Assembly (NCBI RefSeq): GCF_025244845.1
Contig: NZ_CP104264.1
Span: 868,001-932,000, forward strand
DNA from: Arthrobacter sp. zg-Y1171
Lineage (GTDB): Bacteria > Actinomycetota > Actinomycetes > Actinomycetales > Micrococcaceae
Length of the DNA: 64,000 nucleotides
Direction: 5' to 3'
Below are positions 21,197 through 29,548 of the stretch, piece by piece (the first letter of the stretch is position 1; the number at the start of each line of letters is the position of its first letter). The notes beneath the pieces were generated by a model that saw only the letters and a program-made list of their open reading frames with translations, made no database searches and was not told the DNA's origin. The position numbers were made by a program, and so were the translations under genes.

Positions 21197-21790
21197 TTAG
21201 TTGCTGCGAAGTTCGCGGACCACGTGGTCGGCCAACACATCGAATTCCGCCAGGTCGGCGGAACCGGTGAGGATCACGGTCTGCCCGTCGATCTCCGCGA
21301 CCAGGGTTGAGTCCGCATTGGAGGAATCACGCAGTTCCCAGGTGACTCCACCTGCCGGCCGTTCACCGGACACGGTCGAATCGCCGCTGTGTTCGTAGAT
21401 CCAGGTGGGATTGGCGGCGTTGGTCTGCGTCAGGGAGATGAACTCGGTATCCGGAGTGACATATCCGACTTCCCAGTTCGGGACGCCGTTGTTGGTCCCG
21501 GCGTTCCAGCGGGCGTAGTTGGCACTCCAACCGTCCGGAAGCTCCAGTGCCAGCGGCTGGTAGCCGGCGTCGCCGGCAGCCTGGTTGGCAGCGGCAGCAA
21601 CATCGACGTTGCGGGCCTGCATCTTGGGTGCGGGATTAAGCAGCACCGGCACCAGGCACAGCGCCAGGGTGAGCCCGGTGGCGATCAGCATGCCTATCAC
21701 GGTGGCATTGGCCCGCTTGGCCTGCTTGGCGGTCAATACCGGCGTTACGGGTTCATCGGTCTGCTGGGGATCGGGCTGCGTTTCACTCAC
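21197..21790 (-). CDS. DUF4245 domain membrane-anchored protein
   Basis: A 197-residue protein with a short cytoplasmic tail, a single membrane helix at about 29-50 (ATVIGMLIATGLTLALCLVPVLL), and an exported domain of about 145 residues (YQPLALELPDGWSANYARWN, GGVTWELRDSS). DUF4245 is actinobacterial with no established function. It is divergent from glpX, the arrangement I recall for M. tuberculosis Rv1100/Rv1099c. Start is GTG 21790. Confidence 0.85.
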   Translation of the reverse strand: MSETQPDPQQTDEPVTPVLTAKQAKRANATVIGMLIATGLTLALCLVPVLLNPAPKMQARNVDVAAAANQAAGDAGYQPLALELPDGWSANYARWNAGTNNGVPNWEVGYVTPDTEFISLTQTNAANPTWIYEHSGDSTVSGERPAGGVTWELRDSSNADSTLVAEIDGQTVILTGSADLAEFDVLADHVVRELRSN

Positions 21791-21966
21791 CCATCCATAA
21801 TCTCCTATTCGGATGCTTATGTCCTACTCCGAGTAATGCACCGCCGCGGAAATCCGCTGGCTGAGGTGGTGACGGGAAGCACGCAGACTATGATCGGACA
21901 AAGGCCACCCGCTTTCGGCGGTGTCCGCAGACGTTTACAGCAGAGTTTTACATCATAATTTCGAAG

Positions 21967-23007
21967 ATGAGGTTTGACGTGTCCAAAGGTGCCCAGTACT
22001 CCACACTTTCCCCCGCATTGGCAGTCGGGGACTCCGAGCCGGACCGCAACCTGGCCCTGGAACTCGTGCGCGTCACCGAGGCGGCGGCCATCGCCGGCGG
22101 CCACTGGGTGGGCTTCGGCGACAAGAACGCGGCAGACGGTGCTGCCGTGGACGCCATGCGCTCACTCATTTCCACGGTCCATTTCAACGGCGTGGTTGTG
22201 ATCGGCGAAGGCGAAAAAGACGAAGCGCCGATGCTCTACAACGGCGAGTACGTCGGTGACGGCACCGGAGCCCTGTGCGATGTCGCCGTGGATCCGATCG
22301 ACGGCACCCGCTTGACTGCCCTGGGCATCAACAATGCCCTTGCCGTGCTGGCCGTTGCGGAACGCGGCACCATGTTCGATCCCTCGGCGGTCTTCTACAT
22401 GGAAAAGCTGGTCACGGGGCCCGAAGCCGCGGACATGGTGGACCTTCGCCTTCCGGTGAAGCAGAACCTGCACCTGATCGCCAAGGCCAAGGGCAAGAAA
22501 ATCAACCAGCTCAACGTGATGATCCTGGAGCGGGACCGGCACAAGCCGCTGGTGCAGGAAATCCGCGACGCCGGTGCGCGCACCCGGATGCTGATGGACG
22601 GCGACGTTGCCGGCGGCATCGCGGCCGCACGCGAAGGCACCGACGTCGATGCCCTGATGGGCATCGGCGGCACCCCCGAGGGCATCATCACGGCCTGCGC
22701 CATCAAGACGCTGGGCGGCGTCATCCAGGGCCGGCTGTGGCCGACCTCCGACGACGAGAAGCAGAAGGCCATCGACGCCGGACATGACCTGGACCGCGTG
22801 ATGTCCACCAATGACCTGGTCACCAGCGACAACTGCTACTTCGCCGCCACCGGGATCACCGACGGCGACCTGCTGCGCGGCGTGCGGTACAAGAAGGACC
22901 GGGTACTGACCCAGTCGATCGTGATGCGTTCCAAGTCCGGCACCATCCGCGTGGTGGACGGCGAGCACCAGGCGCACAAGTGGGAGTCCTACGCCCGCTC
23001 CAACTAG
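21967..23007 (+). CDS. glpX: Class II fructose-1,6-bisphosphatase
   Basis: Gluconeogenic phosphatase converting fructose-1,6-bisphosphate to fructose-6-phosphate; the only FBPase type in many actinobacteria. The 346-residue frame contains the metal/lithium-sensitive phosphatase motifs GEGEKDEAPMLYNGE and DPIDGTRLTALG, plus GGTPEGIITACAIK. ATG 21967 is used; GTG 21979, with TGAGG eight bases before it, is an alternative that would give MSKGAQYSTL. It is divergent from DUF4245 and ends at a very strong hairpin. Confidence 0.93.
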   Translation: MRFDVSKGAQYSTLSPALAVGDSEPDRNLALELVRVTEAAAIAGGHWVGFGDKNAADGAAVDAMRSLISTVHFNGVVVIGEGEKDEAPMLYNGEYVGDGTGALCDVAVDPIDGTRLTALGINNALAVLAVAERGTMFDPSAVFYMEKLVTGPEAADMVDLRLPVKQNLHLIAKAKGKKINQLNVMILERDRHKPLVQEIRDAGARTRMLMDGDVAGGIAAAREGTDVDALMGIGGTPEGIITACAIKTLGGVIQGRLWPTSDDEKQKAIDAGHDLDRVMSTNDLVTSDNCYFAATGITDGDLLRGVRYKKDRVLTQSIVMRSKSGTIRVVDGEHQAHKWESYARSN

Positions 23008-23018
23008 GCGTTACTGAC

Positions 23019-23063
23019 ACAGTTGATGCTGCCTGGCTCCCGTCCGCAGGCAGCATCAACTGT
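23019..23063. terminator. Strong bidirectional terminator between glpX and tspO-like gene
   Basis: A perfect 17-bp inverted repeat (23019-23035 with 23047-23063) encloses an 11-base loop; TTTA follows on the plus strand. It abuts the stop codon of the convergent gene. Confidence 0.85.
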
Positions 23064-23909
23064 TTACCGGGCTTCCTTTACTGAAGCCGCGGACCGGACC
23101 GCCCGGACACGGAAGGCCACGGTTACTGCGGCTACAACCACGGCGGCGGCAACGGCGGCGACAGCGGTGGGAACCGATTCCAGTCCTCCGTTCAGCCGGG
23201 AAACGGCGATCCAGGCCAGCCCCCACACCAGCGACGCCGCCGGGGCAAGACGGCCGCGTCCGGCTGCGGCGAGCCCGGCGCCCACTCCGGCAACCACGGC
23301 GAGCACAACGCAGGCCCAGGCTTCCGGAGCAATACCGAATCCCCGGAATCCCTCGGCAGTCAGTGCCGAGGCCGTATTCGCGGCAGTGGCCACGCAGACC
23401 CAGCCCAGGTACAGGCCAAGGACTCCGTCCACGGCGATGGCTTCGAGCCAGCCGGACGCCCGGGTGGTGGCGTAGCGGCGGAAGCACAAGGCCAGGACGG
23501 CGAGCAGCAGCACAATCACCACAACGCTCAGAATGACCGCGCCGGCCTGGACGGTGAGGATCCAGGCGGCGTTAAGCACCAGCGAGGCGGCGACCAGCCA
23601 GCCCAGGGAGCGCTGCCGGTCCGACCTCCGCTGGGACGGGAACCACTGGTAGACGGTGTAGAGGCCCAGTCCCGTGTAAACCACCGGCCAGATCGAGAAG
23701 GCCGAGCCGGCCGGGGCGAGGTACGTGGCGTCTGCGCTGAGGGCGCCGCCGGCCGCCTCCGCAATGGGAGTGCCGCCGAAGACACCCACACCGACCATCG
23801 AACCGGCAATGCAGGCCGCGAAACAGATACTTACGGTGCTGAGGCGGGCCAAGTCAGCTCCGCCGGAACTGGTCCGGGACGTCCGGGTGTTGGATGCGTA
23901 GGAACTCAT
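23064..23909 (-). CDS. TspO/tryptophan-rich sensory protein-like membrane protein
   Basis: This 281-residue protein is almost entirely hydrophobic, with seven to eight candidate helices. PAGSAFSIWPVVYTGLGLYTVYQW is the TspO/MBR-type motif (P-x-F-x-I-W-P-x-x-Y), and LNAAWILTV, YLGWVCVATAANT are typical of the longer actinobacterial branch. TspO proteins bind porphyrins or other hydrophobic ligands; the role of this long branch is unknown. Starts at ATG 23909, ending at the hairpin shared with glpX. Confidence 0.75.
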   Translation of the reverse strand: MSSYASNTRTSRTSSGGADLARLSTVSICFAACIAGSMVGVGVFGGTPIAEAAGGALSADATYLAPAGSAFSIWPVVYTGLGLYTVYQWFPSQRRSDRQRSLGWLVAASLVLNAAWILTVQAGAVILSVVVIVLLLAVLALCFRRYATTRASGWLEAIAVDGVLGLYLGWVCVATAANTASALTAEGFRGFGIAPEAWACVVLAVVAGVGAGLAAAGRGRLAPAASLVWGLAWIAVSRLNGGLESVPTAVAAVAAAVVVAAVTVAFRVRAVRSAASVKEAR

Positions 23910-24007
23910 AGTTGACCGTAACAAAGCAGCCAACCGCCCGGCAGTGGCGCGGCGAAAACCGGAAGCGGTCCGGTACCGCTGTTTTCGGGTGTGGCAGCGG
24001 AGCCAAG

Positions 24008-24013
24008 TAGGCT
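24008..24013 (+). promoter_or_regulatory. Candidate leaderless -10 of Fem transferase gene
   Basis: TAGGCT ends seven bases before ATG 24021. The intervening GGAAGG could also act as a close-spaced ribosome site, so the two readings compete. Confidence 0.4.
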
Positions 24014-24020
24014 GGAAGGC

Positions 24021-25049
24021 ATGACACTGCGCGTTACCCCCTGCTCCGATGCCGCCGCCTGGAACGAAACCGTGAACCGCTTCCGCGGACATCCGCAGCA
24101 GTTGTGGGGCTGGGGGAAGACCAAGGCAGACCACGGATGGAACGTAGACCGCGTCCTGGTGAGCGACGACGCCGGCACGGTCCTCGGGTGCGCGCAGGTC
24201 CTGCTGCGTGCACTTCCTTTCCCCTTCCGGGCCTTGGCCTACATTCCCCGCGGCCCGCAGGGCGAGCCGGGACGGGAACTCGAAGTCCTGGACGCCGTTG
24301 CGGATTACGTCAAGAGCACCCATTCCGCCGTGGCCTTGTCCATCGAACCCGATTGGGATGCGGACGGGAAGCTGGTGGCAGGGTTGCCCGGGCTGGGCTT
24401 CCGCAGCAGCGACAACACCATCCTCATCGGCCGGACACTGATCCTGGACCTGCAGCGCAGCCTCGAGGACCTGTCAGGGGACATGAGCAAGAAACACCGG
24501 CAGTACATCCGCAAATCCGGGCGCGAGGACCTGACCTACCGGCGCGTGACGCGCGGGGAAATCGCCAAATGCCTGGCGGTGTACAAGCTGACCGCCCAGC
24601 GGGCGAACTTCGGCATCCACGAGGATTCCTATTACCTGGATATCTTCGACAACCTCGGCGAGGATTCACCGGTCTACGCTGCCTTCAAGGGCGAGGACGT
24701 GGTCGCGTTCCTGTGGCTTTCCACCAGCAACTACACCTCGTTCGAGCTCTACGGCGGAATGACGGAGGAGGGCGAACGGCTGCGGGCGAACTACGCCCTT
24801 AAATGGCACGCCATCTCCGATATGAAGGAACGGGGGATCACCCGGTACGACTTCAACGGACTGCTCAATGACGGAGTCTCGAAGTTCAAGATGGGCTGGG
24901 CGAAGCACGAGGATCAGCTGGCCGGCACCTGGGACAAGCCCCTCTCGCCGCTCTACCCGGTCTTCTCCACCGCGCTGCCGCTGGCCAAGACAGGAATGCG
25001 CAAGGCCCGCGGGGCAGCGGCCGCGCTGAAGGCCCGGCTGGGCCGCTAG
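24021..25049 (+). CDS. FemAB/FemX-family aminoacyl transferase (peptidoglycan interpeptide bridge)
   Basis: A 342-residue cytoplasmic enzyme with two GNAT-like domains, of the family that adds amino acids from aminoacyl-tRNA to the lipid II stem peptide. Visible family segments are LWGWGKTKADHGW, FRALAYIPRGP, SKKHRQYIRKSGRE and the C-terminal YDFNGLLNDGVSKFKMGWAKHED. No serine/arginine coiled coil is evident. The amino acid transferred cannot be deduced. It is monocistronic, closed by a strong hairpin. Confidence 0.88.
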   Translation: MTLRVTPCSDAAAWNETVNRFRGHPQQLWGWGKTKADHGWNVDRVLVSDDAGTVLGCAQVLLRALPFPFRALAYIPRGPQGEPGRELEVLDAVADYVKSTHSAVALSIEPDWDADGKLVAGLPGLGFRSSDNTILIGRTLILDLQRSLEDLSGDMSKKHRQYIRKSGREDLTYRRVTRGEIAKCLAVYKLTAQRANFGIHEDSYYLDIFDNLGEDSPVYAAFKGEDVVAFLWLSTSNYTSFELYGGMTEEGERLRANYALKWHAISDMKERGITRYDFNGLLNDGVSKFKMGWAKHEDQLAGTWDKPLSPLYPVFSTALPLAKTGMRKARGAAAALKARLGR

Positions 25050-25106
25050 CACCCGCGTTGCATGCCGGGAGGCTGAGGCATGCTGCGCCACTCTCGTTCA
25101 GGACAG

Positions 25107-25147
25107 AGTTGAGGCCAGATTCGCCGATCGCGAGTCTGGCCTCAACT
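25107..25147. terminator. Bidirectional terminator between Fem transferase and MHS transporter
   Basis: AGTTGAGGCCAGA (25107-25119) pairs perfectly with TCTGGCCTCAACT (25135-25147); T-rich sequence follows on the plus strand. It separates convergent genes and marks the left end of the catabolic island. Confidence 0.8.
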
Positions 25148-25190
25148 TTAGAGATATGGCCGGGCGTCCTCCCGGTCATCAGTTGATCAG

Positions 25191-26513
25191 TTAATCGAGG
25201 ATTTCCCCCGAACGGTCCTTGGCGAACAGCACGGCAACCACCGAGACCACGCTGCAGGCGATGATGAACAGACCGATCGGTATGTAGCTTCCACCGAATC
25301 CGGTAAGAAGGGCTGTGGCTATGAGCGGTGCGGGGCCCCCCACCAGGGCTGCCCCGATCTGATAGCCGAGCGAAACCCCGGTGTAGCGGACATCCGCCGG
25401 GTAACTTTCGGCAAAGAACGTTCCCAACACGGCCCCGTACATGGACCAGATGCAGCTGAAGCCGACAACTACGGCCACGGTGAGCAGGAGGAATGACTCC
25501 TGGTTGACCAGCCAAAAGAACGGAATAATGTAAATCATTATGAGTCCGGCACCCGTAAGGAACATTTTCTTGCGGCCCAACCGGTCAGAGAGCGCACCGA
25601 CGCCGAGCATGACCGGGATCGCGACAATCGCTGCTATCAAAACTGCGTTCAGCGCCTCGCTGCGGGCAAACCCGAGGCTCACCGCGTAGGACACAGTGAA
25701 GGTCGCAAAGATAAAGAAGGTCGACGTTTCCACAAATTTCGCGCCAATGGTGATGATGACAGCACGCCAGTGATGGCGCAGTGTCTTCATAAGCGGAACC
25801 TTGACTGTCGAGTTTGTCGCTACAACATTTTGGAATGAGGGGGTTTCCGCCACGCTGTGCCGGATCCACAGACCGATTCCGACCAGGACCACGGAGAATA
25901 GGAACGGGATGCGCCAACCGTAGGAAAGGAAATCCTCGTTGGAGAAAATCGAACTTGTTGCGGAGGCGGCCAGGTTCCCGAGGGCCAGTCCAAACAATGC
26001 CCCGGTCTGCGGTACAGCACCATAAAGGCCGCGCTTATTTCGAGGTGCGTATTCGACGGCCATAAGGAGTCCGCCACCCCATTCCCCGCCGAGTGCCAGG
26101 CCCTGTAGCAGCCGAAGCACGGTCAGCAGGATGGGGGCCCACATCCCGATGGTCTCGAAGGTCGGCATGAGGCCTATGGCTACGGTCGCCACGCCCATGA
26201 TGGTCAGGGTGATAACCAGAGTCTTTTTGCGGCCGATGCGGTCACCGATGTGGCTGAAAATGATGCCGCCGATCGGGCGGATGAGGAAAGCCAAGGCAAA
26301 TGACGCCAATGCGAGCATTTGGCTGGCCACCGGGTCGCCGGACGGGAAAAACAGCGGACCGAACACGAGTGCAGACATGGTCCCGTAGAGGAAGTAGTCG
26401 TACCATTCGACTGCGCTCCCAACTGCGCTCCCGAAAAGGGCCCGCCGGCGCGTTGGGCCATCGATTAGCTCTGACTTGTCTCTTGGAGCCGAGGGCTGAG
26501 CGATTGTGCTCAT
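25191..26513 (-). CDS. MFS transporter, metabolite:H+ symporter (MHS) family
   Basis: A 440-residue importer with 12 predicted membrane segments. MHS/ShiA-ProP features are clear: GSAVEWYDYFLYGTMSALVF in helix 1, RPIGGIIFSHIGDRIGRKKTL in the 2-3 loop, and LGGEWGGGLLMAVEYAPRNKRGLYG. The family takes up small carboxylates, shikimate, betaines and similar acids. It is third in a same-strand set after acetaldehyde dehydrogenase and aldolase (109-base gap), so it probably imports their substrate or precursor. Third codon positions are visibly richer in A/T than in flanking genes; for example 27 of 60 bases at 25501-25560 are G or C. Confidence 0.88.
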   Translation of the reverse strand: MSTIAQPSAPRDKSELIDGPTRRRALFGSAVGSAVEWYDYFLYGTMSALVFGPLFFPSGDPVASQMLALASFALAFLIRPIGGIIFSHIGDRIGRKKTLVITLTIMGVATVAIGLMPTFETIGMWAPILLTVLRLLQGLALGGEWGGGLLMAVEYAPRNKRGLYGAVPQTGALFGLALGNLAASATSSIFSNEDFLSYGWRIPFLFSVVLVGIGLWIRHSVAETPSFQNVVATNSTVKVPLMKTLRHHWRAVIITIGAKFVETSTFFIFATFTVSYAVSLGFARSEALNAVLIAAIVAIPVMLGVGALSDRLGRKKMFLTGAGLIMIYIIPFFWLVNQESFLLLTVAVVVGFSCIWSMYGAVLGTFFAESYPADVRYTGVSLGYQIGAALVGGPAPLIATALLTGFGGSYIPIGLFIIACSVVSVVAVLFAKDRSGEILD

Positions 26514-26622
26514 GACGTGAACCTTTCGTCGTTGAAGGGTATGACTTCCGGCATTTCCGGCGGGTGTGGAAATGAGATGCGTGAGTGGCTTCCACGGCTT
26601 AGTGCGCTGTATGGCATCGCGG

Positions 26623-27651
26623 TTAGCCCTTTGCCTTGAGTAGATCCAGGGCTACGTCGACGATCATGTCTTCTTGGCCGCCGATCATTTTGCGGCGTCC
26701 GAGCTCGAGGAGGATTTCGATGGTTGGAATGCCGTACTTGGCGCTTGCTGTTTCAGCGTGAAGGAGGAACGAGGAGTAGACGTTGGCATAGCCGAGGCCC
26801 AGAGTCTCGCGATCAACCTGTACCGGACGGACTTGAAGAGGCCGGACGATATCGTCCGCTGCGTCCATAAGCGCCATCACGTCAGTTCCATGATTCCAAC
26901 CGAGCTTGTCCGCGACAGCAACGAAAACCTCAAGGGGCGTATTGCCTGCTCCTGCTCCCATACCTGCCAGGCTTGCATCTACTCTGATGGCTCCTGCCTC
27001 AACGGCTGCCATCGAGTTGGCAACTCCCAGAGCGAGGTTGTGATGGGCATGGATCCCGATCTCGGTCTGTGGAGAAAGGACATCCCTGAGAGCGGTGATA
27101 CGTTCCGTCACATCAGTCATTGTCTGACCTCCGGAGGAATCGACCACGTACACACACTGAGCACCGAACCCCTCCATGAGTTTTGCTTGCTGGGCAAGCT
27201 TTGCAGGCGTGGTCAGTGCACTCATCATCAGGAAACCGGTCGTGTTCAAGCCGAGATTCCGCGCCGTGTCGATGTGCTGTGCTGAGACGTCGGCTTCTGT
27301 GCAGTGAGTTGCCACGCGCACGTATCCGACACCTGCGGACGCAGCCCTTTTCAGGTCGGATATCGTGCCGATGCCCGGGATGAGCAGGGTGGCGATGGCG
27401 ATATTGTTTGCTGCCTCCGCTGCTGCTTCGATCAATTCAACGTCCGAGTGGCGTGAGAACCCGTATGTGATGCTGGAACCATTGAGCCCATCGCCGTGCG
27501 AAACCTCCACGCTGTCGACTCCAGCGGCGTCAAGGGCCGAAACGACGTCGCGGACGTTCTTGACGGTGTATTGGTGTCGTACTGCGTGGCTGCCGTCCCG
27601 CAGGGTAACGTCCGAAATAAACAGTTTTTCCGGTACTAGGGAATCGTTCAT
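26623..27651 (-). CDS. 4-hydroxy-2-oxovalerate aldolase (DmpG/HsaF type)
   Basis: Class II aldolase cleaving 4-hydroxy-2-oxopentanoate (or homologue) to pyruvate and an aldehyde. The 342 residues show the N-terminal catalytic motif [16 protein letters not shown] (Arg18, Asp19, His22) and the metal-binding [15 protein letters not shown]. The C-terminal helical domain that docks the dehydrogenase is present ([24 protein letters not shown]). Its ATG overlaps the dehydrogenase stop (ATGA), consistent with an equimolar complex that channels the aldehyde. Confidence 0.92.
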   Translation of the reverse strand: MNDSLVPEKLFISDVTLRDGSHAVRHQYTVKNVRDVVSALDAAGVDSVEVSHGDGLNGSSITYGFSRHSDVELIEAAAEAANNIAIATLLIPGIGTISDLKRAASAGVGYVRVATHCTEADVSAQHIDTARNLGLNTTGFLMMSALTTPAKLAQQAKLMEGFGAQCVYVVDSSGGQTMTDVTERITALRDVLSPQTEIGIHAHHNLALGVANSMAAVEAGAIRVDASLAGMGAGAGNTPLEVFVAVADKLGWNHGTDVMALMDAADDIVRPLQVRPVQVDRETLGLGYANVYSSFLLHAETASAKYGIPTIEILLELGRRKMIGGQEDMIVDVALDLLKAKG

Positions 27652-28595
27652 GATGCCGCCCCTGCTTTCTGGACATGGGTTGCCACTATTTCTGCGGTGC
27701 GAAGCGCAGCGGACGTCATGATGTCCAAATTGCCCGCATATGAGGGGAGGTAATCAGCTGCCCCTTCGACTTCGAGGAAAACAGTGGTTTTCAGGCCGGT
27801 AAAAGCCCCAAAATCCGGAACATTGACCGGTTCCAGAACGTCGTCGAACTGGACCTCCTGCTTCAGGCGATAGCCGGGAACATAAGCGTTTACCTTAGCC
27901 ACCATTTCGCGTATGGAAGCCTCGATCGCGTCCCTGTCGGCGGCGGCTGGCGTCAGCACCAGAACGGTATCGCGCATTATCATCGGCGGCTCTGCGGGAT
28001 TGAGGACAATGAGTGCTTTGCTTGCGGCGGCACCGCCAACCAACTTGAGCGCCTCAGCGGTTGTTTCGGTGAATTCGTCGATATTGGCCCGGGTTCCAGG
28101 CCCGGCTGATCTGCTGGAGATGGACGCAACGATCTCGGCGTAATGAACCCGTGTAACGGCAGAGACGGCAGCAACGATCGGGATGGTCGCTTGGCCGCCG
28201 CAGGTAACCATGTTCACGTTTAGTGAATCAATGTGCTCAGCAAGGTTCACGACCGGCACGCAATAGGGGCCGATAGCGGCCGGCGTGAGGTCGATCAGGC
28301 GAATGTCCGGCTTGGCCGACCTCAGTTTGTCGGCGTTGAAATGGTGTGCTCCGGCCGATGTCGCATCGAAAACTATCTGGATATCAGCGAAGACGGGCGA
28401 CGCGATGAGGCCCTCCACCCCCGTGGAAATCGCTGTGACGCCTAACTTGCTTGCGCGTGCCAATCCATCAGACTCGGGGTCGATGCCGACCATGGCGCGG
28501 ATGGAGACGATCCCGTTGCGCTGAAGAATCTTGATCATTAAGTCAGTGCCGATATTGCCTGAACCTATGATCGCTGCGGGAATGCCCTCAGCCAT
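27648..28595 (-). CDS. Acetaldehyde dehydrogenase, CoA-acylating (DmpF/HsaG type)
   Basis: Oxidises acetaldehyde or propanal with CoA and NAD+ to acyl-CoA. The 315-residue protein has the N-terminal nucleotide fold ([18 protein letters not shown]), the catalytic cysteine in [16 protein letters not shown], and [29 protein letters not shown] precedes the ATG. It is the first gene of the minus-strand unit and is divergent from iclR. The hydratase that usually precedes this pair in meta-cleavage pathways is absent. Confidence 0.93.
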   Translation of the reverse strand: MAEGIPAAIIGSGNIGTDLMIKILQRNGIVSIRAMVGIDPESDGLARASKLGVTAISTGVEGLIASPVFADIQIVFDATSAGAHHFNADKLRSAKPDIRLIDLTPAAIGPYCVPVVNLAEHIDSLNVNMVTCGGQATIPIVAAVSAVTRVHYAEIVASISSRSAGPGTRANIDEFTETTAEALKLVGGAAASKALIVLNPAEPPMIMRDTVLVLTPAAADRDAIEASIREMVAKVNAYVPGYRLKQEVQFDDVLEPVNVPDFGAFTGLKTTVFLEVEGAADYLPSYAGNLDIMTSAALRTAEIVATHVQKAGAAS

Positions 28596-28632
28596 GCTCA
28601 GCTCCTGTCGTAGTATTTAGCGCGCCTGTATC

Positions 28633-28669
28633 TGTTCGAAACTTCGGCACCTGTTCTAGGCATCGAACA
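28633..28669. promoter_or_regulatory. Candidate IclR operator in divergent intergenic region
   Basis: TGTTCGA (28633-28639) and TCGAACA (28663-28669) are a perfect inverted pair. A middle TGTTC (28652-28656) forms TGTTC-N8-GAACA with the right arm. It lies between the dehydrogenase start and the iclR promoter, so it can serve both. Confidence 0.5.
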
Positions 28670-28699
28670 CGAGGCAAAGGGCAATGTCAATAGGTCCAT

Positions 28700-28728
28700 T
28701 TGCAGCACCCTGAATTACCGGGTATCTA
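28700..28728 (+). promoter_or_regulatory. iclR promoter, leaderless
   Basis: TTGCAG (28700-28705), 17-base spacer, TATCTA (28723-28728), then seven bases to ATG 28736. This fixes the start codon and explains why the in-frame TTG at 28700 is not a start. Confidence 0.6.
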
Positions 28729-28735
28729 TTGGGAT

Positions 28736-29548
28736 ATGGCCCGACTTACCCCCGCCGTGCTGCGGACACTCGACATTCTGGAACTGTTTCTTGATGACGG
28801 AGCACCGCTGAGCGCCCCGGATGTCGTTCGGAAGACAGGGCTTCCCCGCACTTCAGTGCATGAGCTCCTGGCAACCCTTGTTGCCAGGGACTACCTGCAG
28901 AAGGATGACGTATCAGGCACATTCCGCTTAGGGGTCCGGCTCCTTCATCTGGGGAATGCCTATTCGGCCAGATTCGATATGCTCTCAGCTGCAAATGACG
29001 TTGCTCGTGAACTGGCGGAACGAAGTGGCGAGACTGTCAGCGTTGCCCTCCTCGAAGGTGGAGACGTGTTCTATCTGGCAAAGATAGAAAGCCGTGACAA
29101 CCTTCGCCTTCCCTCCAGCATTGGCCAGAGGCTGCCTGCGAGTGTGACGGGACTGGGTAAGGCGCTGCTTGCGTATGCGTCTCCGCAGTCTCTCGCCACC
29201 CGGTTTTTGGACCCGGATAACCTGCCCCGGATGACGCAGAACAGCATTGGCACTCTCGCTGAACTCGAGGTCGAGCTCCAACGTATCCGGGAGCGCGGCG
29301 TCGCCTTCGAGAATGAAGAATCGACGCCGAATATCCGTTGTGTCGCAGCCCCCGTCCGTGACGGTACGGGGGCAGTCGTAGCCGCCATCAGCATGTCAGT
29401 TCCCGTGGCGCGATGGCAGCAATATCCGGAGGAGATCTGGACCGGGCTCGTCCTGGAGGGCGCTCAGCACTTCTCTTCCCTGCTTGGTTTCTCCGTGTCC
29501 CCGCAGGGGCAGGGAGGCGGCTCGGCCGGTAAGTCTGAGATCCCTTAG
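28736..29548 (+). CDS. IclR family transcriptional regulator
   Basis: A 270-residue regulator with a winged helix at about residues 5-65 (LRTLDILELFLDDGAPLSAPDVVRKTGLPRTSVHELLATLV; quoted in part as PRTSVHELLATLV) and a C-terminal GAF-like effector domain (ASVTGLGKALLAYAS, IRCVAAPVRDGTGAVVAAISMSVP). IclR proteins often control aromatic or acid catabolism. Its divergent placement argues that it governs the dehydrogenase-aldolase-transporter unit. The effector may be a 2-oxo acid. The stop overlaps the convergent manA stop region by four bases. Confidence 0.9.
   Translation: MARLTPAVLRTLDILELFLDDGAPLSAPDVVRKTGLPRTSVHELLATLVARDYLQKDDVSGTFRLGVRLLHLGNAYSARFDMLSAANDVARELAERSGETVSVALLEGGDVFYLAKIESRDNLRLPSSIGQRLPASVTGLGKALLAYASPQSLATRFLDPDNLPRMTQNSIGTLAELEVELQRIRERGVAFENEESTPNIRCVAAPVRDGTGAVVAAISMSVPVARWQQYPEEIWTGLVLEGAQHFSSLLGFSVSPQGQGGGSAGKSEIP

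Noticed and set aside
28700..28735. TTG 28700 as the iclR start
   Set aside because: That TTG is the first triplet of a -35 element with a 17-base spacer to TATCTA, and the ATG at 28736 fits the family N-terminus.
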